Shown: one piece after another, positions 8,631-18,136 of the stretch
How positions within the stretch are numbered: position 1 is the first letter of the stretch
How the letters are laid out: each line of letters starts with the position of its first letter
Assembly (NCBI GenBank): GCA_029251085.1
Contig: JAQXDZ010000066.1
Coordinates: forward strand, 24,096-88,095
Direction: 5' to 3'
DNA: 64,000 nucleotides
DNA from: Mariniblastus sp.
Lineage (GTDB): Bacteria > Planctomycetota > Planctomycetia > Pirellulales > Pirellulaceae
Translations under genes and position numbers: made by a program
Notes under the pieces: generated by a model
The model's database searches: none
What the model was told of the DNA's origin: nothing
What the model saw: only the letters and a program-made list of their open reading frames with translations

Positions 8631-8910
8631 CAACCGCTTTCCCGAGCATGGTTACTGGCGGCGACAAAAATCGGTTATTCGTTGACCGATAAAGGCCGCA
8701 GCATTTCCGACGCCACTTGCTATAATCTGAATCGGTAATCTCAGTGGCGTGGAGGAACACCTCACGCTTTGTCAAACGAAGGCCAGCTTGACGGCTCAGG
8801 AGTTGATCCTCGATTTCCGGGGTTGATCCTCTTAAATCATTGGCGACCGACAGTACTATCGTTACCTTTCCCACTCCGCCCCAACAACTCGCAACCTCTG
8901 TTGATCAAAC

Positions 8911-11900
8911 GTGGACTCTCCGATTTCTTCTCTCGAAAAGCAATTACCATCGGCAATGCTGCGCGACCAGTTTCGGCTGCAACGTGAAATCCAACGGCAC
9001 AAAAGTGCACAGGCCAACGGCAAAATCAATCAAGCAGCATTGGTAACATTGCAAGAAAAAATTGCCCACTCAATTGCGAAGCGGCGGGGCCGAGAAGAAA
9101 ATTTACCAGAAATCAAGATTGACCAAACGCTGCCTATTTTTGAGCGTCGCGATGAAATCATTGAAACCATTCAAAACAACCAAGTCGTAATCATAAGTGG
9201 CGAAACGGGTAGCGGAAAATCGACACAACTGCCATTGATGTGTCTCCAAGCAGGTTTTGGAACTGGTGGGCTTATCGGGCACACGCAACCACGACGTATT
9301 GCAGCAAGAGGCGTTGCCTCAAGAATTGCCCATCAAATTAAGCGTCCTCTTGGTGAAGAGGTCGGGTTCAAGATTCGATTCGCAGATCAAACACAAGATC
9401 GAACCTACATAAAATTGATGACCGATGGAATTCTTTTAGCGGAAACGCAAAGTGATCGGTTTCTCGAACAGTACAGCTTGATCATTGTCGACGAAGCTCA
9501 CGAACGCTCACTTAACATTGATTTCCTGCTCGGGTATCTAAAGAAGATTCTCGCCCAACGAAAAGATCTTCGTCTAATCATTACCTCCGCAACCATCGAC
9601 ACCCAGCGATTCGCTGACCACTTCACTCAAACTGCAGATCACCCCGTGCCAATCATCTCGGTCGAGGGAAGGACATTCCCGGTCGAAATCCGTTATCAAC
9701 CTCCGGAAGAAGTCAGTCAGATCGGTCAAGAGAAAACTGAAATCGAAGAGCATACGGTGCGTGTTTGTCGCGAACTAGCCGCACTCGATGATGGAGACAT
9801 GCTGGTTTTTTTACCGACGGAAGGTGACATCCGTTCACTGAACAAAAAACTTCGAGCAGCTCGTCTCCCCGGGCGTCAAACTGAAATCCTGCCGCTCTAC
9901 GCACGACTCTCAACCGATCAGCAGAATCAAATCTTCCAGCCCGGAAAAAAGAGACGCATCGTGCTCGCGACGAACGTCGCGGAATCATCAATTACCGTGC
10001 CGCGAATTCGCTATGTGATCGATTCTGGAACCGCGAGGATGAGCTTTTATGCCCCGCGAAGTAAAGTTCAGCGATTGCCGATCCAATCAGTATCGCAAGC
10101 CTCAGCTAACCAAAGGGCAGGGCGGTGCGGAAGAATTGGGCCAGGCATTTGTATCCGATTATATAGCGAAGAAGACTATGAATCTCGACCGCATTTCACC
10201 ACTCCTGAAATCAGACGCACCAATCTTGCGTCTGTAATTCTTCAAACGCTCGCACTCAAACTTGGAAAGATCGACGAATTCCCATTCCTTGATCCGCCCC
10301 GCAGTGAAGCGATCCGCGATGGGTTTAAAACCCTATTCGAACTCGGAGCAGTCAATGAGAGGCGACAGCTAACGCCGCTCGGAAGATCTCTGGCCCGGAT
10401 GCCCGTCGACCCCAGAATTGGACGGATGATCTTTGCGGCCGACGATGAAAATTGCTTAAGTGAGATCTTAATCATTGCCGCTGCACTAGAGATCCAAGAC
10501 CCGCGCGTTCGCCCCCCGGAACGCCGCCAGGCAGCCGATACACAACACGAGAAATTTCGAAATGAAAAGAGTGACTTCCTTAGCCTCTTAAAGATCTGGG
10601 ATTATTTCCACCAACTCAAAGAAGATCTTTCCCGTGCGAAACTAAAACTAGCGTGTCAGCAAAACTTTCTGTCCTATTCGTTGATGCGGCAATGGCAGGA
10701 CATCCATCGCCAACTTCGATCGATGGCCGGCGACCAAAAACTGAAAACTCGCTCTCGCAAAGACGACTACAACGCAATCCATCGAAGTTTATTAGCCGGT
10801 CTACTTTCAGGTGTTGCCCTCGCCGGTGATCGTCACGAATACACAGGGGCTGGGAATATCAAATTCCATTTGTGGCCCGGTTCAGGGATTTTCGAATCCA
10901 AACCCCAATGGATCGTGGCCGCAGAAGTTGTTGAAACCTCTCGCCGATACGGGAGAACAATTGCAAAAATTTCTCCTGAGTGGATCGAACCCCTTGCGAA
11001 ACATCTCGTCAAGCGGCGCTATTCAGACGCCCACTGGAGCAAAAAAAAGCAAACGGTTCTTGCCTCCGAACATGTCACCCTATTTGGACTGCCCATTGTC
11101 GCGGGGCGACTGACAAATTACACCAAAATTGATCCAGAACTGTCCCGAGATCTCTTTATCGAACGTGGGCTTGTGGGCAATGAATTTGAGGATTCCCCAA
11201 GTTTCTATGAACACAATCAATGGTTGCTTGAAGAAGTAAAATCCGAAGCTGCCAAGACGCGTGACCGTGACTTGATCGTCAACAGCGACGACATCGTAAA
11301 TTTCTATCAAGACAAATTACCCGAATTGATTGTCGACGGATTCAGCCTCCGACGATCGATTAAAGATTCACCAGAGCTCGATCAAATTTTGCGAATGACG
11401 CGGGCTGACTTGCTCCCCTCTTCTGAAATCGCCGATGTCGGTCAACAGTTTCCCGATCAAGTGCAGGTCGGGTCGATGCAAATCCCGATTGAATACCGGT
11501 TCTCACCGGGCTCCAAAGATGACGGGGCCACAATTAAAGTGCCTCTCGAAGGAGTCGGCCAACTCGATGACGCCCAAACTGGATGGCTAATTCCGGGACT
11601 TCTACAAACTCGAATAATTTCCCTGATTCGCAGTTTACCAAAATCGGTGCGGCGCAACCTCGTTCCTGCCCCCGACACCGCCAAACGGATCGCAAAAGAC
11701 CTGGACTTTGGACAGGGCATCTTTCTCAATGCTGTAGCACGAGAACTTTCTAAAATTGGCGGAATTCCAATTACTTCCGAGATGTTCAAAACGGACAAAA
11801 TGGAAGACCACCTAAAAGTAAACATGCAGGTTCTTGACGAGGCAGGAGAGGTTGTAGCGGAAGGTCGATCCATCGCCGAAATTCGCGGACAACTCGGAGA

Positions 11901-12813
11901 CGAATTTAAAAGTAACATTGTTGAAATTGAAGACTCCAACTGGAATCGAGATGGGCTGCAAGAATGGTGCTGGGAGGATTTCCCAAAGGAAATCACCATC
12001 CAGCGGGGAGCGACACAGTTAGCCTCTTATCCAGCTATCTTGGATCAGAAAGACGGGGTGGGACTCCGACTAACTGATTCAACCAGTGCCAGTGAAAAAA
12101 CCACGCGACAGGGACTGGTACGGCTATTCCGAATCACCAATAAAAAGTCGATCAAATCACAGGTAAATTACCTACCAGAATTAAACCGCCACGCCGTTCC
12201 GCTGTCGAAAATCATACCAGCGGGAGAATTAAACAATCAATTATCTGACTTGATCGCCAGAATCGCATTTGTTGACCGCAACAAGATCCCCAGATCGCGG
12301 GAGGAATACGATGTGCTTCAATCTAACGCCGTCGAGCGAATTAGTATTGCCAGCCAAAGTGTTGCCAAGTGGCTACCGAAACTGGCAAATGCAGCCCAGG
12401 AACTACACCTACAGTTGGAGAGTCTCTCCTCTCGGCACACCGGCACCCAACACGATATTTCATTACAGGTTAGCGAATTGAAATCTGGCTGTTTCCTTTC
12501 AGAAACACCATGGTCCTGGCTTGAACAATACCCTCGTTATTTTGAAGCAATGAGTTATCGATTGGAAAAAATGGATGCTACAGCGACGGACAAAGACCGC
12601 GCGCTTACCGAGGAAATTAACCATCACTGGAACCGCTACTGCAGCGAAACCGCGCTGCATTTGAACCACGGTATCGTTGATCCAGAACTTGAAACCTACC
12701 GGTGGATGATCGAAGAATTGAGAGTTTCTTTATTTGCTCAACCGCTTGGAACCATTGTAAAGATTTCGCCTCAGCGAATGGAAAAACAATGGAAACGCGT
12801 CAGACATGCCTGA
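8911..12813 (+). CDS. hrpA: ATP-dependent RNA helicase HrpA (DEAH box)
   Basis: 1300 residues, the full length expected for bacterial HrpA. The helicase core shows motif I 'GETGSGKSTQL', 'TQPRRIAARG' (Ia), the DEAH box 'IIVDEAHERSLN', motif III 'SAT', and motif VI 'QRAGRCGRIGPG'. The HA2/OB region and the long C-terminal HrpA domain follow, ending 'YRWMIEELRVSLFAQPLGT', very close to the E. coli C-terminus. The GTG at 8911 is a plausible start because the next residues align with the E. coli N-terminus (MLRDRLRF versus MLRDQFRL). HrpA helps rescue collided ribosomes and processes mRNA in E. coli. It stands alone, with unrelated neighbours. Confidence 0.95.
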   Translation: MDSPISSLEKQLPSAMLRDQFRLQREIQRHKSAQANGKINQAALVTLQEKIAHSIAKRRGREENLPEIKIDQTLPIFERRDEIIETIQNNQVVIISGETGSGKSTQLPLMCLQAGFGTGGLIGHTQPRRIAARGVASRIAHQIKRPLGEEVGFKIRFADQTQDRTYIKLMTDGILLAETQSDRFLEQYSLIIVDEAHERSLNIDFLLGYLKKILAQRKDLRLIITSATIDTQRFADHFTQTADHPVPIISVEGRTFPVEIRYQPPEEVSQIGQEKTEIEEHTVRVCRELAALDDGDMLVFLPTEGDIRSLNKKLRAARLPGRQTEILPLYARLSTDQQNQIFQPGKKRRIVLATNVAESSITVPRIRYVIDSGTARMSFYAPRSKVQRLPIQSVSQASANQRAGRCGRIGPGICIRLYSEEDYESRPHFTTPEIRRTNLASVILQTLALKLGKIDEFPFLDPPRSEAIRDGFKTLFELGAVNERRQLTPLGRSLARMPVDPRIGRMIFAADDENCLSEILIIAAALEIQDPRVRPPERRQAADTQHEKFRNEKSDFLSLLKIWDYFHQLKEDLSRAKLKLACQQNFLSYSLMRQWQDIHRQLRSMAGDQKLKTRSRKDDYNAIHRSLLAGLLSGVALAGDRHEYTGAGNIKFHLWPGSGIFESKPQWIVAAEVVETSRRYGRTIAKISPEWIEPLAKHLVKRRYSDAHWSKKKQTVLASEHVTLFGLPIVAGRLTNYTKIDPELSRDLFIERGLVGNEFEDSPSFYEHNQWLLEEVKSEAAKTRDRDLIVNSDDIVNFYQDKLPELIVDGFSLRRSIKDSPELDQILRMTRADLLPSSEIADVGQQFPDQVQVGSMQIPIEYRFSPGSKDDGATIKVPLEGVGQLDDAQTGWLIPGLLQTRIISLIRSLPKSVRRNLVPAPDTAKRIAKDLDFGQGIFLNAVARELSKIGGIPITSEMFKTDKMEDHLKVNMQVLDEAGEVVAEGRSIAEIRGQLGDEFKSNIVEIEDSNWNRDGLQEWCWEDFPKEITIQRGATQLASYPAILDQKDGVGLRLTDSTSASEKTTRQGLVRLFRITNKKSIKSQVNYLPELNRHAVPLSKIIPAGELNNQLSDLIARIAFVDRNKIPRSREEYDVLQSNAVERISIASQSVAKWLPKLANAAQELHLQLESLSSRHTGTQHDISLQVSELKSGCFLSETPWSWLEQYPRYFEAMSYRLEKMDATATDKDRALTEEINHHWNRYCSETALHLNHGIVDPELETYRWMIEELRVSLFAQPLGTIVKISPQRMEKQWKRVRHA

Positions 12814-12854
12814 TCCAAGCGAATTCGTCAGGACAATTTACCTAGCAAGGGCTA

Positions 12855-15086
12855 TCACTTTTGATTCGCCGGGGTAAACCCCGGAGTGGAAAAATCAGGC
12901 GCCTTAAATCCCCCTGTCTTCAACGGCTCCTTCACCTCAACCTCTTTATTTCCGAATGGCTGGAATCCGTTTGAATTAAATTGCTTTACCGGAGGGTTGG
13001 TTTCCGCCTTAAAATTCGCACTAGGAGGTTTTGAAAATCGGTTCTCATCGACCGACGGCGTCGTTTTGAAACTAGTTGGAGGTTTGAATCCACCTATCGC
13101 AGGCGGTGCTTTCGGGTCAGAAGATTTCAAGATAGGTGCTTTGTTTGCCGGCGACAATGAAAAACCTGCTCCCGATTCAATGACCTTGGGGAGAGGAACC
13201 TTGGGGAGAGGAACCGGTTGTGCGACAGCGCCACCAATCGGAGGTGGTCGCCTGTCTGAAATGACGTCCGACTCAGGCGGAGACAGTATGTCCTGAATCC
13301 GCTCCTCTTTCTTCGTCTGCAATACCGATGTGGTACCCGATTGCGCTTCGACCGTCGCCCGTTGACCAGCAAAGTCAGTTGCTTTTGCAATGCTTGCCGT
13401 CGGTGATTGAGGCTTGCTGACCACCGAGTTTGAGGCATCATTCGTGTTCGCCTTGACGGGAGGAGCCTTTGCTGGAATCGCATTAGCTGGGATCACATTA
13501 GCTGGGAGCGCATTAGCTGGGATCTCATTCGCTGGAATTACCGTTGGGGGAATCGCGTTGGGGGACATTGAAGTGACGGGAACTTTAGCGATCAGCATCT
13601 CAACAACCTCTGCCGCAGACTTCGGCTGAGTGGCAACGCTTAGTGCATAATCACCAATGGTCCGATTGTAACTAACCACCGAGTCAATCAAGTCGCGTTC
13701 TGCAGTATATAAAATTTCCCCAGCTTCGAGAGCGGTAAGCAAATGCATCCCTTGAGTTGGAACCAGCGTTCGATCGGCTGCAGATTTTGCGTACCCCACG
13801 GCTTCGGCACGCATCTCAATCAGAGCGAGCATCTTCGGAAGCACCTTATCAATTCCTCGAAACTTAGCTGGTACAAGTTGTCGGGAAAAATAAAGCTCGT
13901 AGTTCGTATTGTACCGTTGAATTAACGGCAGATCATTTGGAATTGGGCTCATCGGATCTTGACTTAGTACTGGCCAAAACTGAGCAAGCGTTGACTGTGA
14001 TTTCAGCAACTTAATTTCTGCTGCCATCACCTGATTAGCAACGACCGCCTCTACCGCGGCCAGCAAGGCCTGTTCCGCATTTGATTCTGGAATCGGGACT
14101 TGTTTTAACCACTGGCGGTAGTTCTCCGACGCAACATAGTTCGCCCAATCAAAATAGGTTTTCCAATACTGTTGCACTAGGCTACTGCGGCGGTCAAGCG
14201 TCAGCGGTTGGCGAAAAAAATCCACGAGATTAACTGGCTGGCCTGGCACCGGATTTTCATACTGCTCCAGAGAGTATCGAGAGATTAACTCTTTCGCAGT
14301 TGCCGGAGTAGACTTGCTTTTTTTATAAACGGCCTCGGTAAAACCGGCGAGTTGAACAGCGTTGGCCTGCCGACTCGGCGCAGAAGAATTCACTTCATCA
14401 GGCGCATGAGTTGGGATCTCAGAAGCCATCAACACCTTCCGCATCGGTTGATCTAAAGGTGGCGGTAGCTGAGTTTCAGTCGCTTCAATTTGCTTTTTAT
14501 TTAAGGCCGGTAAAAAATCCGATCGTAGATTATCGGCAGTAAACTTAGGCATCGCCGGTTGGGCTCGGGCAACATCTTCTTGAATCGGTATGAACGAACC
14601 ACGCGTAGACAGCGGAGACTCTTCGATCGACATCTCCGCATTCGCAGACACAACCCCTGATTCGGGCTTACGCTGCACCCCTTCCACCCTTAAGTCATTG
14701 ATCAGGGGTTCACCAAAACTCTTGGCAGTTGGCGGTACCGGCATCAAAAGATCTCTTGGTGGCTCCGGCGATTCAATCGATTCTAATAAAACGACAGGAT
14801 CTGCAGTCTCTTCCGCCTTGCTGATCGAAAGCGATGGAACCAAACCAGGTGTCGAAACATGCTTTTGGCTGAGCTGTTGATGAAAACCGTTAGCTCCCTC
14901 AGCAGTTCCATCGGAACTGGGACTGGCTGTTCTGCCCGGTAGCGGTGGAACCGAAAACTCAAACTCACTTTGCTGAGCAAAACCCAGCATAGGAAATCCA
15001 AGCACCAACAAGACAATGATCGACTCAAGCTTTTGCTTGATCAGCCCGAAACAATTTTCGATTAATTGCGATACCAAAATGAGCAT
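12855..15086 (-). CDS. Secreted protein of unknown function with pentapeptide-like PAN(A/V/E)I repeats
   Basis: 743 residues. An N-terminal hydrophobic segment ('LESIIVLLVLGFPMLGFAQQ') after a 20-residue tail looks like a signal peptide. Residues about 265-500 form a helical region ('LVQQYWKTYFDWANYVASENYRQWLKQ...') reminiscent of the alpha-hairpins of outer-membrane efflux proteins, but the family cannot be assigned. A low-complexity C-terminal third follows, with a 15-bp tandem repeat coding for (I/L)PAN(A/V/E) units and two copies of PLPKV. The very C-terminus is Phe/Pro/Lys rich ('GGFKPPTSFKT', 'NGFQPFGNKE'). It ends convergently with hrpA, 41 bp away. Function unknown. Confidence 0.6.
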   Translation of the reverse strand: MLILVSQLIENCFGLIKQKLESIIVLLVLGFPMLGFAQQSEFEFSVPPLPGRTASPSSDGTAEGANGFHQQLSQKHVSTPGLVPSLSISKAEETADPVVLLESIESPEPPRDLLMPVPPTAKSFGEPLINDLRVEGVQRKPESGVVSANAEMSIEESPLSTRGSFIPIQEDVARAQPAMPKFTADNLRSDFLPALNKKQIEATETQLPPPLDQPMRKVLMASEIPTHAPDEVNSSAPSRQANAVQLAGFTEAVYKKSKSTPATAKELISRYSLEQYENPVPGQPVNLVDFFRQPLTLDRRSSLVQQYWKTYFDWANYVASENYRQWLKQVPIPESNAEQALLAAVEAVVANQVMAAEIKLLKSQSTLAQFWPVLSQDPMSPIPNDLPLIQRYNTNYELYFSRQLVPAKFRGIDKVLPKMLALIEMRAEAVGYAKSAADRTLVPTQGMHLLTALEAGEILYTAERDLIDSVVSYNRTIGDYALSVATQPKSAAEVVEMLIAKVPVTSMSPNAIPPTVIPANEIPANALPANVIPANAIPAKAPPVKANTNDASNSVVSKPQSPTASIAKATDFAGQRATVEAQSGTTSVLQTKKEERIQDILSPPESDVISDRRPPPIGGAVAQPVPLPKVPLPKVIESGAGFSLSPANKAPILKSSDPKAPPAIGGFKPPTSFKTTPSVDENRFSKPPSANFKAETNPPVKQFNSNGFQPFGNKEVEVKEPLKTGGFKAPDFSTPGFTPANQK
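13471..13565. repeat. Degenerate 15-bp tandem repeat inside the 743-aa gene
   Basis: About six diverged copies of a unit close to CATTAGCTGGGATCA. On the coding (minus) strand they encode a run of PANAI-type pentapeptides. Copies differ at two or three positions, so the array is older than the SDGKP repeat at 30.1 kb. Confidence 0.7.
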
Positions 15087-15300
15087 CCGTGCACCTCTGG
15101 TTAGTGATTTCCTGCGGAGCTCCGTTAAAATACGGGTCCGCTCAGCCTAAATTTGTCCCGTATCAAATTTTTAGTCAATGCTGATTATTAACACCCCCAA
15201 CCACACCAGCACCGACCCAGTCGCCCCAAATCACCGACCTTACTTTTCTAAATCGCTTGATTATAAAAAAATGCTCCCGATAATTGGTCAGGGGTAAACT

Positions 15301-16641
15301 ATGCGAGTCAAAAGACCAGTGGACAACATAAAAATCAAATCAACCTTCCTTCCACGGCACCGCTGTATAATCCAGCGAGGGCGCCAACTTCTTTATGTGA
15401 TAGCACTTTTATTACTGTGGAACGCAACCGCAGGTGCCTATCAACTCCTCACCCCTCCGAAACAACCCATCCAAATAAATGCAAGAGAATCCGTTCAAAC
15501 TCTTCTCAACGAGTATTGGATGCGGACTCCACCCAACGCGCTCGCTTCCGAAAATTTCTACAAGGATTTGAATTCGCGTCCCGCGATCGTTTCGGTTGCT
15601 TACGCGGTGAACCGTCTTCAGCAAAATAAAACAAACGAAGCAAAACTGGTTGCCGAAAAACTGACGGAGACCTTTCCAAAGAATCTTGATGGATGGATGC
15701 TGAAGGCGTGGCTGAATGCCTTGGAAGACAACTTTGACATTTCACTCGTCTCGATGCAGTCCTTAAACCAAAAGGTACTGGCAACACCCGACCTTCCTGT
15801 GGAAGTAAAATCATCAATTTATTCTCGATTGGGAAGGCTGATCGGTTACTTAGAAGGCCCCGTCGCCCACCGCGTAAACCAAAACTTACTTCTCACAACG
15901 ACTCAGTCGATCACCAAAACTGCGCCCGAGAAACACCTAAACGAATTCAATTTGGGTCGAGCACAAGTCTTTGAAAAATATACTGAGATCCAACAGAATC
16001 AGACTCTTAAGACAAATGAGGAACTCGTAAAGGTTGCAAAACGCGACCAAAAAATAGAGCAGCTTCTCAATCGTGAAAACGAAAGCTTGTCTGATTCTGA
16101 ACAAAAACTCTCCGAAGAAATTGAACGTGTCAGGCAGGACGCCGGTGCTAGGATCTCAACGCTTGAAAACCAAGGTTCTGAAATCGAGCAGGAACGAATA
16201 GCTACAAAGTTCGAAATTCAAAAACGCCAAAACAGACTTTTCTATCTCTATGAAGAACTTGCCCTCTTAAACCTCGGTCCCGTCAGCCAATTTTGGGCTT
16301 ATGATCCACGGGTTGAAATTCGAAATATTGAATTTCAATTATCACAAAAACGAAGCGACTGGAATGGTTACTCATTTCAATTGCGGAACATCAGTGATGA
16401 AATTTCCAGGCTACAGGTTTTTGTTCAGCAAAAAACTAATTCGCTTGGCAAAGAATTAAAAAAACTTAATGGCTCACGGCGTCGCAACCTTAACAAACTC
16501 AAGCGTATTGCTTCCGGGCCCCAAATCGCCGATGGTAAAAAAAATGCAATGAAGATCCGGGCAACTTCTCTGATCACTTACGATGAAATTTCAGAAGAAC
16601 TTTATCGCCAACAAATCCTTAACCAATTGCCGCGAAATTAG
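15301..16641 (+). CDS. Secreted coiled-coil protein of unknown function with TPR-like N-terminal part
   Basis: 446 residues. A basic N-terminus is followed by one hydrophobic segment ('GRQLLYVIALLLLWNATAGAYQLL'), a signal peptide or anchor. Residues 60-200 look like short paired helices ('NEAKLVAEKLTETFPKNLDGWMLKAWLNALEDNF'), as in TPR proteins. Residues about 225-310 and 340-400 form long charged helices ('NRENESLSDSEQKLSEEIERVRQDAGARISTLENQGSEIEQERI') that should make coiled coils. No catalytic motif is visible. It is divergent from the 743-aa secreted protein gene, with 214 bp between the starts, and may share its regulation. I do not recognise the family. Confidence 0.6.
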   Translation: MRVKRPVDNIKIKSTFLPRHRCIIQRGRQLLYVIALLLLWNATAGAYQLLTPPKQPIQINARESVQTLLNEYWMRTPPNALASENFYKDLNSRPAIVSVAYAVNRLQQNKTNEAKLVAEKLTETFPKNLDGWMLKAWLNALEDNFDISLVSMQSLNQKVLATPDLPVEVKSSIYSRLGRLIGYLEGPVAHRVNQNLLLTTTQSITKTAPEKHLNEFNLGRAQVFEKYTEIQQNQTLKTNEELVKVAKRDQKIEQLLNRENESLSDSEQKLSEEIERVRQDAGARISTLENQGSEIEQERIATKFEIQKRQNRLFYLYEELALLNLGPVSQFWAYDPRVEIRNIEFQLSQKRSDWNGYSFQLRNISDEISRLQVFVQQKTNSLGKELKKLNGSRRRNLNKLKRIASGPQIADGKKNAMKIRATSLITYDEISEELYRQQILNQLPRN

Positions 16642-16672
16642 GCTCTTGCAATTTGATCATGGAATGACCGGA

Positions 16673-17266
16673 CTAACTCATTTCCAATAGTTCACCGATC
16701 CACTCATGGAGTCGCTCAATCGGCAAGCCAACCACATTTGACTCGAGCCCGCTCTCGAGATGAAGCCAATCGAGCCCATCTTGGTACCCGAACGCTCCGG
16801 CCTTGCCGATCCAATTGTCAGAGTCAAGTATCTCTTCTAACTGCTGAGCCTTGAGAACATCCATCGTCAACACGGATTGCTCCAAATGAAGTCGGTGACA
16901 ATCACCCGGTTTTTTCCAGAGACATACGCCGGTTAGCACGCGGTGTTTTTTTCCACTCATCAACGTCAGCATTTTCTCCGCATGCTCGCGATCAACCGGT
17001 TTACCAAGAATTTCCCCTTGGCACTCTGCCACAGTATCGGCAGCGATGATGACTCCAGTATTATATTTTGGTGCGATAGCTCGCGCCTTAAGAAAGGCAG
17101 ATTGCAAAACAAGATCCTCGGGAGAGCACTTCGAACAGATACCTCTTTCTACCGAATCATCAGGAGCGTCAGTGACGAATTGAAATCCCGCACTCTCCAG
17201 AAGTTTCGCGCGGCGCGGCGACTGGCTTGCAAGAATGATGGAGAACTCATTGGTTTGGTTGGTCAT
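16673..17266 (-). CDS. maf: Maf family nucleoside-triphosphate pyrophosphatase
   Basis: 197 residues. The N-terminal signature 'IILASQSPRRAKLLESAGFQF' is the Maf phosphate-binding motif (SxSPRR). 'IIAADTVAECQGEILGKPVDREHAEKMLTLMSGKKHRVLTGVCL' matches the conserved D-T and GKP segments, including the catalytic aspartate. Maf enzymes hydrolyse non-canonical or methylated NTPs (dTTP, UTP, m7GTP depending on subgroup) and affect septum formation when overproduced. The residues available do not settle which substrate group it belongs to. The gene is convergent with the coiled-coil gene and divergent from the pseudouridine synthase. Confidence 0.92.
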   Translation of the reverse strand: MTNQTNEFSIILASQSPRRAKLLESAGFQFVTDAPDDSVERGICSKCSPEDLVLQSAFLKARAIAPKYNTGVIIAADTVAECQGEILGKPVDREHAEKMLTLMSGKKHRVLTGVCLWKKPGDCHRLHLEQSVLTMDVLKAQQLEEILDSDNWIGKAGAFGYQDGLDWLHLESGLESNVVGLPIERLHEWIGELLEMS

Positions 17267-17339
17267 GCCGGTTTAATGTGCTAATCTTGTAGAGCGGTTA
17301 TCTATTACAGTGGCCAAAAAATATTTATGATTGAAAACG

Positions 17340-18053
17340 ATGCGGCCAAGATCGGAAAAACTAAATGTCCTGTTCGAAGACAATCACTTGTTGGTTGTCA
17401 ACAAACCGCCATTATTGCCAACGATGGGTGTGAAGGAAGGTGAGTTAAGTCTGCTTAGCCAATCCCGGCAATACATTAAAAAGAAATACAACAAACCGGG
17501 AAATGTCTATTTGGGAATCGTTAGCCGGCTCGATGCGTTCGTCAGTGGCGTTATCGTCCTTGCTAAAACCTCAAAAGCTGCTGGCCGTTTATCTGAGCAG
17601 TTTCGAAACCGCACCGCAGACAAGACCTACTGGGCGATCATTCCAGATGCCTTGAAGGAAGAAAGCGGAAGACTGGAAGACTGGGTAATTAAGGATGAAT
17701 CACTTCACCGAATGACCGTCATCCCCAAAGGGAAAAAGTCCCCCACTGGAGCAAAAGTTGCCCGCCTGAACTACAAAACCATTGGCACTGAAATCACCAA
17801 TCGCCAATGTCCCACCAAATTACTGGAAATTAAGCTCGAAACTGGTCGAAAGCACCAAATTCGCGTCCAACTTGAAAACGCAGGTGCCTCCATTTTGGGA
17901 GATCGGAAATACGGAAGCGATCTCCCATTCAAACGGGGAATTGCACTTCATTCTCGAGAACTCTCCATTGAACACCCCACGAACCGGGTCTTACAATCGT
18001 TTCAAGCGGAAACACCATCTTGGTGGAACATTGATCGGTATTCGTTATCATAA
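17340..18053 (+). CDS. RluA-family pseudouridine synthase
   Basis: 237 residues from the ATG at 17340 (the ORF track uses a TTG three codons earlier). 'VLFEDNHLLVVNKPPLLPTM' is the usual start of the RluA/RluC/RluD catalytic domain. The catalytic Asp sits in 'VSRLDAFVSGVIVLAK', where the common HRLDRxTSG motif has S for H and AF for R/D, leaving the Asp intact. 'LLEIKLETGRKHQIRVQLENAGASILGDRKYG' is the second conserved block. There is no N-terminal S4 domain, so it resembles RluA or TruC in size. The target (rRNA or tRNA uridine) cannot be told. Confidence 0.88.
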   Translation: MRPRSEKLNVLFEDNHLLVVNKPPLLPTMGVKEGELSLLSQSRQYIKKKYNKPGNVYLGIVSRLDAFVSGVIVLAKTSKAAGRLSEQFRNRTADKTYWAIIPDALKEESGRLEDWVIKDESLHRMTVIPKGKKSPTGAKVARLNYKTIGTEITNRQCPTKLLEIKLETGRKHQIRVQLENAGASILGDRKYGSDLPFKRGIALHSRELSIEHPTNRVLQSFQAETPSWWNIDRYSLS

Positions 18054-18136
18054 AAACTGTCCCTAGTTTGCCAGCAACGCTTTTTTCTCACCCATACTAT
18101 TCGGTCGATGGCTGCAGTTGAAGCAATGAGTTTTGC

